From Ruminococcus sp. (GTDB taxonomy: Bacteria; Bacillota; Clostridia; Oscillospirales; Ruminococcaceae), in contig JAGAQC010000037.1 in assembly GCA_017622925.1 (NCBI GenBank), positions 1 to 42,363 on the forward strand: a DNA stretch of 42,363 nt, given 5' to 3'. A program made the translations under genes and the position numbers. Shown here in pieces: positions 22,923-30,081 of the stretch (within the stretch, counting starts at the first letter, position 1; each line of letters starts with the position of its first letter). The notes under the pieces are model-generated. The model saw nothing but the letters and a program-made list of their open reading frames with translations, ran no database searches and was not told the origin of the DNA.

Positions 22923-23687
22923 CTAAATATATTTTTTCAGAATTATGTGTATACGACCCTTTTTGGTAGCGCCGTTGATACCCGAAAGTACAAATCTTCC
23001 GCAGCCCCGTACAGAAAGTATGTCCCCCTCTTTAAGCTCATGGGAAACAGAGGTCACGGTGAAATGGTTCACGTCCGTCTTGTCCGAGCGTATAAGAGCC
23101 GCCGCCTTATCACGGCTCACGTTTGCCGCGGCTGCGGTTATACAGTCAAGTCGGAGCGACGCCACAGTGCAGCCGATCTCCTTGAACTGCTGAGTTTCTT
23201 CAAGGGTAAGCTCAAAAGGGCGGCTGTCGGTTATCTTCACGCCGACTCTGCCGATCTTTGATACGCTTGCCGATATATCTCTCGCCGCAGTTTCAAGGAC
23301 AGCCGCCTGCGCCATACCGTCCTTTACGACAATATCTCCGATAGTTTCACGCCTGAGCCGTAACGCCATGAACGAGCCGAGGAAATCCCTGTGCGTGAGC
23401 CTGTCCTCCTCACGAAACGTAAAGGTCAGGCACTTTATCGGGAGACTTTCCGTAACGCAGTCCTCGAAATAATCGGGAAAAACCGCGAGAATACGTCTTT
23501 TGGCATCAGAAAAGCCGCCGTAGAGCCTGTACCCGAGAACGCCTGCATTATGCTGACACCAACGTTCGGCTTGAGCGCACTGTTTTTCGTCAAGGAAGTT
23601 TGAAAAACAGCATGTGCCGTCACGTTCGCTGCGTTTTACAATATCGTTGAGCCTTGCGGCAAAAAACTTATCCTCCGCGCCGTTCAT
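22923..23687 (-). CDS. ylmH: YlmH-type S4-domain RNA-binding protein
   Basis: The 254-aa protein has the YlmH N-terminal domain (about 1-175, with FSNFLDEKQCAQAERW, YGGFSDAKRRILAVFPDY and LTHRDFLGSFMALRLRRETIGDIVV, the highly conserved RDFLGaLmgLGIkRe.iGDI block) and a C-terminal S4 domain (about 180-250, SVASLRLDCITAAAANVSRDKAAALI and VRGCGRFVL). Family members bind ribosomal RNA and act in stalled-ribosome rescue and, by position, are linked to division genes. The ATG overlaps the sepF stop by one base (TGATG), so translation is coupled. ylmG, usually between sepF and ylmH, is absent. Confidence 0.93.
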   Translation of the reverse strand: MNGAEDKFFAARLNDIVKRSERDGTCCFSNFLDEKQCAQAERWCQHNAGVLGYRLYGGFSDAKRRILAVFPDYFEDCVTESLPIKCLTFTFREEDRLTHRDFLGSFMALRLRRETIGDIVVKDGMAQAAVLETAARDISASVSKIGRVGVKITDSRPFELTLEETQQFKEIGCTVASLRLDCITAAAANVSRDKAAALIRSDKTDVNHFTVTSVSHELKEGDILSVRGCGRFVLSGINGATKKGRIHIILKKYI

Positions 23688-24214
23688 CAGATGAACACGC
23701 CGTTATTTTCAAGCTCCCCCACTAAGTCCTCGCCGATAAATCCTACATTATAGGGAGTTATGATGTAGGTAAGGTTAGCGACGGGCTTTAAGCTGCCGCC
23801 GTTAGCGTATGCAACGCCGCCGAGAAAGTCGATTATTCTTCTCTTGTTTTCGGGAGAAGCTGTCTCCAAATTAAGAACGACCGTCTTTTTCGAGATAAGG
23901 TGATCGGCGATCTGCTTTGCGTCTGTAAACGCAGAAGGCTTTACAAGTACCACCTGAAGCTGTGCAGTCGCCTGAATATTAACGACCTTGTTTCTTCTGT
24001 TCGCCTCAGCCATAGCTTCCTCACGCTCCTGTGGAGTAGTTCCGTAGGAGGACGAAGAAGAAGCGGACGTTCCCGATGAGGACGAGCTTACCCTCGATGA
24101 AGAAGATACTCTTTCGGGACGGGGTGTGTCCTCGTAAGAGGGGGTATCGTTTACATCTTCATCGTCCTCGTCTGCTGAGAAAAAGAAATCCTTGGCAATA
24201 TCGAGCAATTTCAT
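23687..24214 (-). CDS. sepF: SepF cell-division protein
   Basis: Membrane anchor and organiser of FtsZ at the septum. The 175 aa start with the amphipathic membrane helix (MKLLDIAKDFFF), continue with an acidic then Ser-rich linker (about 15-62), and end with the SepF core (about 80-175: VVLVKPSAFTDAKQIADHLISKKTVVLNLE, RRIIDFLGGVAYANGGSLKPVANLTYIITPYNV). All motif blocks of the family are present. Upstream, a stem CTCCGCAT (24229-24236) with ATGCGGAG (24262-24269) lies in its leader. It precedes ylmH and divIVA in the same transcript. Confidence 0.96.
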   Translation of the reverse strand: MKLLDIAKDFFFSADEDDEDVNDTPSYEDTPRPERVSSSSRVSSSSSGTSASSSSSYGTTPQEREEAMAEANRRNKVVNIQATAQLQVVLVKPSAFTDAKQIADHLISKKTVVLNLETASPENKRRIIDFLGGVAYANGGSLKPVANLTYIITPYNVGFIGEDLVGELENNGVFI

Positions 24215-24228
24215 AGTTATACTCCAAT

Positions 24229-24269
24229 CTCCGCATAAACCTTTTTTGCCCTGCCGAACCCATGCGGAG
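24229..24269 (-). other. Hairpin in the sepF leader
   Basis: Perfect 8-bp inverted repeat (CTCCGCAT/ATGCGGAG) with a 25-nt loop between yggS and sepF, no T-run. The 82-bp gap it occupies is the largest within the yggS-divIVA block, so it could be a processing or regulatory site. Confidence 0.4.
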
Positions 24270-24296
24270 AATTCGGAGGAGGTCTATTTTTTTAAA

Positions 24297-25013
24297 TCAA
24301 ACGTAATTTCTTGCACCAAAAATGCCTGTGCCTATTCTGACAAGAGTCGAGCCGTGCTTAACGGCTTCAACATAGTCGTGCGTCATTCCCATTGAAAGGG
24401 TCTCCATTGAAATACCCTTTAACTTTCTGTCTTTTATGTTATTGAACAGCTCCTCCATTTTTCCGAGGAAAATATCGCTGTCGGTGGGGGGCGGAATGGT
24501 CATAAGACCCTTTACCCGTATTCCCTCCATAGGCGCAAGCTGTTCAAGCAGAGGAATTAGTTCATCGGGGGAAACTCCGCTTTTGCTTTCTTCCCCGCCG
24601 ATATTCACCTCGCAAAGCACGTCCATGACCTTATTATGAGCAGTTGCAAGGCGATTTATTTCCTGTGCCAGCCTTAAACTGTCCACAGATTGTATCATAT
24701 CAACATCGTCAACGATGTATTTGACCTTGTTGGTCTGTAGATGACCGATAAAATGTATTCTCGGGGGCGTACCGTAGTCGGAATACTTATTATAGCTGTC
24801 TTTTTTCGAGAGGAACTCCTGTACCCTGTTTTCACCGAGAAGGTCAAGACCGAGACTGAATACCCAGTTCACAACTTCGGGAGGGACGGTCTTTGTGACC
24901 GCCATTATGTCCACCTTTGAGCCGTCGCTGCGGTATTTATCATACGCCTCGCTGATATTATCGCATATGACACTGAGATTATCCTTAACTCTGTCAAAGC
25001 TGTAATTATCCAT
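24297..25013 (-). CDS. yggS: YggS/PROSC-family pyridoxal-phosphate homeostasis protein
   Basis: Binds pyridoxal 5'-phosphate and buffers its free level. The 238 aa form one alanine-racemase-like barrel: the PLP lysine is K41 in DIMAVTKTVP, followed by LLGENRVQEF, RIHFIGHLQTNKVKYIVD, IQSVDS, CEVNIGGEESKSGV, GLMTIPPP, LSMGMTHDYVEAVKHGSTLVRIGTGIFG. All family signatures are intact. Its start overlaps the stop of the HlyD-like gene by 8 nt. It stands in the classical ylmE position of the division cluster. Confidence 0.97.
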   Translation of the reverse strand: MDNYSFDRVKDNLSVICDNISEAYDKYRSDGSKVDIMAVTKTVPPEVVNWVFSLGLDLLGENRVQEFLSKKDSYNKYSDYGTPPRIHFIGHLQTNKVKYIVDDVDMIQSVDSLRLAQEINRLATAHNKVMDVLCEVNIGGEESKSGVSPDELIPLLEQLAPMEGIRVKGLMTIPPPTDSDIFLGKMEELFNNIKDRKLKGISMETLSMGMTHDYVEAVKHGSTLVRIGTGIFGARNYV

Positions 25014-26292
25014 TCAGTTCACCACCTTCGGTTTCTGTCAAAATATCATCATAAAGAGCAAGATATGAAGGATCGTCCTCATGCACCTCTGACAGCACGT
25101 AATCGCTGCCCTCATAGACAACGTCTATCTTCTTGAAAAGCACCTGTTCGCCCTTCATTATGTAAACGCCCTTGGTGTTCACAGCGGCTGTACCCTCGGG
25201 TTCGCCGTCAGCATTCGTGGTCTGCTGCTCCATATTTTCAAAGCGGATAGCCCCTCTTGGGACTTTAAGACCTCTGTACTCGCCTTTTATAAGCTCGCAT
25301 GCCTCCGCGCGATGCTCCACAAGATCCTTGCTGAAACGGCTGCATTCTATAATTATGATGCTGACCGAGGAGCTGCTATCGTCCCGTATATCGGTTATCA
25401 CCGCGTCAAACTTTTCATCCGAGGAATCAAATTTCAGCTTAACGAGGTCGCCTATGTTATAGAGCTTTCGGGAATTGTCGATAACGCCTGCAAGATACCA
25501 ACTGTAGCCGTCTATCATCTTGCCGACAAGTCCCGGCTCGCTGCTTTTTGCGTCCACAATGCTGCGAAGCTGCTCCACCGTAAGCTCGTCCATACTTTCG
25601 GGAGTAAGCTCCGATTCGTAACCGTCGCAGTAGCTTACGAAATAAGCCGATTCATTCGCCTTGACCGTTTCCAACGGAGCGTCAGCCATGCCTTTAAGCT
25701 CGGCAAGGCGTGAATTTATGTCGATTATCTGCTGGTCGAAGCCCGTGACCTCCTTGGTGATTATCTGATATGTACTCATGCCTACGACAAGGTTTTCCAT
25801 TTCGCTCCGCAGAGCCGAATAATCCTTCATGTCCCTGCTGTATATAAGAGTACGGTAGCTTTCGCCGATACTTGCGGAAAGGCTCGATGGCTGAGCAGAT
25901 TCGAGAGTACCCGGATTCTGTATCTTTTTGAGTATATCGAGTTCATGCTCCAACTGAGCTATCTCACGGCTGCGCATGATCTGCTCGTCGTCGGGATAGA
26001 CCTCTGCGATAACCGTACCGCTGCCGACCTTGCCGCCGTCCGCTACCTTATAGCTGAGAACTCCGTTTCCGCTGAATGTCACAGGCGTTTCGCTTCTTAT
26101 AAAAACGCCCCTGAACTTCTCGGAGGAAATAGCGTCTGACAACAGAGCGGTTTCCGTTGCTGCCTTCTTGTTTCGGAAATTGTAAACTATGCTTACAAAA
26201 ACAATGAGCAGAAGCACCAGCACAAGATTTCTGAGCAGCTTTACGATAAAGCCGCTGTCCGATCTGCCGCCTTCCGATCTGCGCGAACCCAT
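25006..26292 (-). CDS. HlyD-like membrane-anchored periplasmic-adaptor protein
   Basis: The 428-aa protein has a short basic cytoplasmic N-terminus (GSRRSEGGRSDS), one membrane helix (about 17-37, IVKLLRNLVLVLLLIVFVSI) and a long extracellular part. A barrel-sandwich (lipoyl-like) half, GVLSYKVADGGKVGSGTVIAEVYPD (about 78-102), precedes a helical region (about 105-200), and a beta-rich segment follows (VKLKFDSSDEKFDAVITDI; GLKVPRGAIRF; GVYIMKGEQVLFKKIDVVY) typical of HlyD/RND adaptors. No ABC or RND partner gene is nearby. Instead it sits between hfq and yggS and is translationally coupled to yggS, so a role at the division site or envelope is plausible but inferred. Confidence 0.82.
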   Translation of the reverse strand: MGSRRSEGGRSDSGFIVKLLRNLVLVLLLIVFVSIVYNFRNKKAATETALLSDAISSEKFRGVFIRSETPVTFSGNGVLSYKVADGGKVGSGTVIAEVYPDDEQIMRSREIAQLEHELDILKKIQNPGTLESAQPSSLSASIGESYRTLIYSRDMKDYSALRSEMENLVVGMSTYQIITKEVTGFDQQIIDINSRLAELKGMADAPLETVKANESAYFVSYCDGYESELTPESMDELTVEQLRSIVDAKSSEPGLVGKMIDGYSWYLAGVIDNSRKLYNIGDLVKLKFDSSDEKFDAVITDIRDDSSSSVSIIIIECSRFSKDLVEHRAEACELIKGEYRGLKVPRGAIRFENMEQQTTNADGEPEGTAAVNTKGVYIMKGEQVLFKKIDVVYEGSDYVLSEVHEDDPSYLALYDDILTETEGGELNG

Positions 26293-26300
26293 TGCGCCGC

Positions 26301-26540
26301 TCAGTCAGCCTTTTCAGCCGTATCGAGTATAGACACGGCTCTTGCCGGAATTATCGTTGAAATAGCATGCTTGTACACAAGCTGCTGTTTTCCGTCGCAG
26401 TCGAAAATAGCGACGTAGCTGTCAAAGCCTCTTACTATACCCTTGAACTGAAAGCCGTTCGTAAGGATTATCGTAACGGCGATCTTCTCCTTGCGGCACT
26501 GGTTAAGGAAAACGTCCTGTAGGTTTATCGTCTTGTTCAT
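26301..26540 (-). CDS. hfq: RNA chaperone Hfq
   Basis: Sm-like hexameric RNA chaperone for small-RNA/mRNA pairing. The 79 aa show [25 protein letters not shown] (Sm1: proximal-face Q8-type Gln in NLQD), [16 protein letters not shown] and the Sm2 motif [11 protein letters not shown] 26540 has GGAG 7 nt upstream; ATG 26546 is too close. The C-terminal tail is short, as usual in Bacillota. It follows miaA, an order conserved from E. coli to Clostridia, but may also have its own promoter (see 26615-26623). Confidence 0.97.
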   Translation of the reverse strand: MNKTINLQDVFLNQCRKEKIAVTIILTNGFQFKGIVRGFDSYVAIFDCDGKQQLVYKHAISTIIPARAVSILDTAEKAD

Positions 26541-26584
26541 ATACATTCTCCGTTCTTTTTTTGTTCTACATCTGTTATCTTAAA

Positions 26585-26600
26585 TTTATCTATAGATAAA
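26585..26600 (-). promoter_or_regulatory. 16-bp perfect palindrome upstream of hfq
   Basis: TTTATCTATAGATAAA lies between the miaA stop and the hfq start, 45 bp before ATG 26540 and just downstream of a candidate -10. Position fits an operator or a leader stem; no T-run follows. Confidence 0.5.
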
Positions 26601-26608
26601 AATAGACA

Positions 26609-27568
26609 CTATACATTATACCACATTATTCCGTATTTTGCTATAGCTTTTTGGGATTTTTCAAAAATTTCACATTTTTTACTAAAATCATCAATAATTA
26701 TCCACTCAATACTGTCATTTTTTCTAAACCATGTAAGCTGTCTCTTGGCGTAACGCCTTGTTTCCTGCTTTATTTTATCTATGCAGTCCTCCAGAGACAT
26801 GGTATTTTCAAAATACGGTATAAGCTCCTTGTAGCCGATAGCGTTTGCGGCGGTTTTCATCGGAGAGGAACTCCAAAGCTCCCGAGCCTCCTCCACAAGA
26901 CCGGCTTTCACCATTTCGTCTACCCTTTTGTTTATCATGTCGTAAAGTACGGCTCGGTCGGCATAATTCAACCCGAGTATCAAAGAATCGTAAGGACTTT
27001 CAACAAGACGGCTCTCCGCTTTAAGTTCGCTGAATTTTCTGCCCGAAACATGAATTACCTCCAACGCCCGAACCACACGGACAAGGTTGTTCATATGAAC
27101 AGACTCCGCCGCTTTCGGGTCTGCCGAAAGCAGCTTTTCATACAGTGCGGCGTTGCCGTTTTCCTCTGCATAGCGGTAAAGCTCGCGGCGGTAGGCTTCG
27201 TCGCTTTTTATCTCGGAGAAATTGACGTTATTCAGCAGAGAATCTATATAAAGTCCCGTACCTCCCACGATTATGGGCAGCTTTCCCCGACTGAGAATGT
27301 CCTCTGTCTTTTCACGGGCAAGCTTTACATAGTCCGCCGCGCTGAACGTCACGCTTCGGTCGAGAAAATCTATCAGGTGGTGAGGAACGCCTTTCATTTC
27401 CGCAGCGGTGGGTTTTGCGGAGGCAATGTCCATTCCCTTGTATATCTGCATGGAATCGGCTGAGATCACTTCGCCGTTAAGAGCGAGAGCAAGCTCGACG
27501 CCCAGCCATGTTTTTCCGCTTGCGGTAGGTCCGCATACGGCAAGAACTTTAGGTTTGTTTTTTTCCAT
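26609..27568 (-). CDS. miaA: tRNA dimethylallyltransferase
   Basis: Adds a dimethylallyl group to A37 of tRNAs reading UNN codons. The 319 aa start with the P-loop VCGPTASGKTWLGVELA, then GEVISADSMQIYKGMDIASAKPT, HHLIDFLD, LPIIVGGTGLYIDSLL, LILGLNYADRAVLYDMINKRVDEM and the C-terminal KQETRRYAKRQLTWFRKN. The true start is 27568: a longer open frame continues upstream through the 27657-27831 repeat and is an artefact. A weak site, AAGGGGG, lies 12 nt upstream. Its product is the substrate for MiaB, encoded at 36703-38049. Confidence 0.96.
   Translation of the reverse strand: MEKNKPKVLAVCGPTASGKTWLGVELALALNGEVISADSMQIYKGMDIASAKPTAAEMKGVPHHLIDFLDRSVTFSAADYVKLAREKTEDILSRGKLPIIVGGTGLYIDSLLNNVNFSEIKSDEAYRRELYRYAEENGNAALYEKLLSADPKAAESVHMNNLVRVVRALEVIHVSGRKFSELKAESRLVESPYDSLILGLNYADRAVLYDMINKRVDEMVKAGLVEEARELWSSSPMKTAANAIGYKELIPYFENTMSLEDCIDKIKQETRRYAKRQLTWFRKNDSIEWIIIDDFSKKCEIFEKSQKAIAKYGIMWYNV
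26615..26623 (-). promoter_or_regulatory. Candidate extended -10 promoter for hfq
   Basis: Minus-strand TGGTATAAT inside the last codons of miaA matches an extended -10 (TGnTATAAT). No good -35 is seen. It would allow hfq-HlyD-yggS transcription independent of miaA. Confidence 0.5.
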
Positions 27569-27656
27569 ATAAGCAACGATCCCCCTTGACGTCAATATCA
27601 GCAGATTAAGTAATTTTGTCTCTTTTGTATGGACACGGATTGCCGTGTCTGTAATA

Positions 27657-27831
27657 AGGGAACGCCCTCTCTTGCAGGGCGTTCCCTCTTTCCAAACAGT
27701 CCTGCGAACTGTTTGGAAATTCACCCTTTGCGGAGCGCTTAACGCTTTGTGGGACGCTGTCCCACACCCTGCCAGAGGCGCTGCCTCTGGACTCCGCCAA
27801 AGGGACACCGTCCCTTTGGAATCCCAATGTT
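27657..27831 (+). repeat. Multi-hairpin repeat, copy 3
   Basis: Same order of stems as copies 1 and 2: 12-bp AGGGAACGCCCT stem, second stem 27689-27700/27708-27719 (TTTCCAAACAGT with ACTGTTTGGAAA, compensated relative to the other copies), GTGGGA/TCCCAC, CCAGAGGC/GCCTCTGG, CCAAAGGGAC/GTCCCTTTGG. It lies between mutL and miaA. A separate small hairpin, GACACGG/CCGTGTC, precedes it at about 27632-27649. Confidence 0.9.
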
Positions 27832-27861
27832 AGTTTACTTTACGTCCCTGTTGCATTAGTA

Positions 27862-29832
27862 TCAAGTTCTCTTGAATTGATGATCTATATTCGCTTTTGT
27901 CATGGTAAACATAACGGGTCTGCCATGCGGACAATGACGTATTTTTTCATCTGAAAATATCTGCTCCGCCAATGCTTTCATTTCCTCGGGGGTACTCTTG
28001 TCGTGCGCCTTTATTGCCGCCTTACACGCCATATTATGCAGAACGTCGTCCAGATAACCCGACTGCGGATCATGCTTGTGCATGAGCAGATTTTCCGCTA
28101 CCTCGCATATTATCCCCTCTGCGTCTGAATCCGTTATAAACGTCGGCAGAGCTGTAGCGGTCACGTATGGCTTTTCGCCAAAATCAAAGGCAAATCCCAA
28201 GTCCTCCAGAAGCTCCGTATTATTCTCCAAAACGTCTATCTCCTCGGAGGTCAGAAGAAGCTTTATTCCCACAAGCAGCTTTTGGCTGTACTGACGGCAG
28301 TTGCGGCTTTTCAGACGCTCGAAAATTATTCGCTCGTGGGCGGCATGCTTATCTATTATTACAAGCTTCCCCTCGCTCTCAACGATAACGTACAAGCCGA
28401 ACGCTTCGCCTATTACCTTTATTTCGGGGAGCTGCGGCTGCTCGTCCGACTGCTCGGGCATCGGCTTAGGTTCGTCCTTTTTCTCAAAGGAGCTTACGTT
28501 AAGATACTTGAACCCCTCGTCCGCCGCTTCAGCCGCCGCGCGTACAGCTTCCAAATCGAGCTTTTCAAGGTCGAGCAGGGGACGTTCGTCCTTCGGCTCG
28601 CTCCTCATTACAACGTACTCCGACTCCCCCTCGGGCTTTTCGTCAAGCACGCTCCACTCGGAATGCGAACCTGCAAGTTCCGTCTGCGGTTCGGGAACTG
28701 CGCTTTCGGTCTCACGCAGTTCAGCCTCCTTTTTGGCTATCTCCGATATGGGCGTAAACATTATCTCCTGCTGTACGGGAGCTTCGGGTTCTTCATGCTT
28801 GTACCAGTCGCGCTTTTCCTTTGTCTCAAACTCGTATACAAGTCCGCCGTTGATAAAAGCGTTTTTCACCGCGAAATATACTGCGTTAGTCACGGCTTTT
28901 TCGTCTGTGAATCGCACCTCCGCTTTAGTCGGGTGGATATTCACGTCAAGCATGGACGGGTGCATTTCTATCATGAGAACGCACGCCGGAAAACGTCCCG
29001 TCATTATCATATTTTGGTAGGCGTTTTCAAGGGACGAGGAACAAAGACGTGACTTTACATATCTGCCGTTTATGAAGAAATTCTGAAAAGACCTGTTGAA
29101 CTTGGCGTACAGCGGCTTCACCGTATAGCCGCTTACTCTGATACCGTCCGCTTCATATTCCACAGGGAGGAGATCGCGTGTAAAATCCTTGCCGAAAACG
29201 GCGTATACAGCGGAATAAAGCTCTCCGTCCCCTGCGGAATTGAACTCCATACGATTATCCCTGATCATTTTCACGGCAATATCGGGGTGAGACAATGCTA
29301 TTTTTTGCACTATATTGCTCACAGCGTTTGCTTCGGTAACGTCCTTTTTCATGAACTTCGCACGGGCGGGAACGTTATAAAAAATATCCCGTATAATTAT
29401 TGTCGTACCGTCGGGACAGCCGCTTTTTTCATGGGACTTTTCCTCGCTGCCCTCAATGGAATATACCGTTCCGTAAGTCTCGTCCTTCTGCTTTGTCATG
29501 ACCTCTACCCTCGATACGGCGCAGATCGAAGCAAGGGCTTCTCCCCTGAACCCGAGGGTATATATATTATCCAAATCCTCTTTTGAAACTATCTTGCTTG
29601 TGGCATGACGAAGAAACGCTTTCGGAACGTCCTCAAAGGAGATTCCGCAGCCGTCGTCGGTAACTCGCATATAAGTCGAGCCGCCGTTTTTTATCTCAAC
29701 GGTGATGTGCCTTGCGCCCGAATCTATGGAGTTTTCCACAAGCTCCTTGATGACCGAGGACGGTCGCTCGATGACCTCCCCTGCGGCGATAAGCTCCGAT
29801 ATTTCTTTGCTTAAAACATTTATTGAGGGCAT
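27862..29832 (-). CDS. mutL: DNA mismatch repair protein MutL
   Basis: Links MutS recognition to strand removal. The 656 aa have an N-terminal GHKL ATPase (about 1-330: IAAGEVIERPSSVIKELVENSIDSGA, DDGCGI, TLGFRGEALASI) and a C-terminal dimerisation/endonuclease domain (about 465-650). The nuclease motif DKHAAHERIIFE fits DQHAxxExxxxE, and ACKAAIKAHD and CPHGRPVMFTM complete the site, so this is a nicking MutL. The linker is acidic and Glu/Pro-rich. ATG 29832 has GGGAAAGGAT 6-8 nt upstream; an ATG at 29850 lacks a site. mutS lies upstream, separated by element B. Confidence 0.97.
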   Translation of the reverse strand: MPSINVLSKEISELIAAGEVIERPSSVIKELVENSIDSGARHITVEIKNGGSTYMRVTDDGCGISFEDVPKAFLRHATSKIVSKEDLDNIYTLGFRGEALASICAVSRVEVMTKQKDETYGTVYSIEGSEEKSHEKSGCPDGTTIIIRDIFYNVPARAKFMKKDVTEANAVSNIVQKIALSHPDIAVKMIRDNRMEFNSAGDGELYSAVYAVFGKDFTRDLLPVEYEADGIRVSGYTVKPLYAKFNRSFQNFFINGRYVKSRLCSSSLENAYQNMIMTGRFPACVLMIEMHPSMLDVNIHPTKAEVRFTDEKAVTNAVYFAVKNAFINGGLVYEFETKEKRDWYKHEEPEAPVQQEIMFTPISEIAKKEAELRETESAVPEPQTELAGSHSEWSVLDEKPEGESEYVVMRSEPKDERPLLDLEKLDLEAVRAAAEAADEGFKYLNVSSFEKKDEPKPMPEQSDEQPQLPEIKVIGEAFGLYVIVESEGKLVIIDKHAAHERIIFERLKSRNCRQYSQKLLVGIKLLLTSEEIDVLENNTELLEDLGFAFDFGEKPYVTATALPTFITDSDAEGIICEVAENLLMHKHDPQSGYLDDVLHNMACKAAIKAHDKSTPEEMKALAEQIFSDEKIRHCPHGRPVMFTMTKANIDHQFKRT

Positions 29833-29890
29833 TTTTTTATCCTTTCCCATTCATTGTCCGCAGCTTCACGTCCAACCTTGAAGCGTATTT

Positions 29891-30049
29891 ATACTTGCCT
29901 CTATTGCAAAATACACAATATCTTTCGGAATAAATTCCGTCTGTCTGCGTTGTCCTCCTCACCGTGCGACAGCACGCTTTCGTCGTCCGCCTTGTCAGAC
30001 AAAATTTCTTCTCGAAATCTTTTGCACATTTTGCAATAGAGTCAAGTAT
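29891..30049. repeat. Long-hairpin MITE-like element B
   Basis: Terminal arms 29891-29912 (starting atacttgcctctattgcaaa) and 30028-30049 are inverted repeats with one mismatch in 22. Pairing continues inward with interruptions (TTTCG, AAATT, GTCTG blocks match their partners) to an apical stem CGTGC-GACA-GCACG near 29963-29976. The whole 159 bp can form one long imperfect hairpin. It lies between mutS and mutL and encodes nothing. Confidence 0.75.
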
Positions 30050-30081
30050 ATAAGCGATTTCATATTTTCTGTCCTTTCAAA

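Noticed and set aside
28282-29052. Long plus-strand open frames opposite mutL
   Set aside because: Shadow frames of a well-supported gene; no ribosome sites and no family resemblance.
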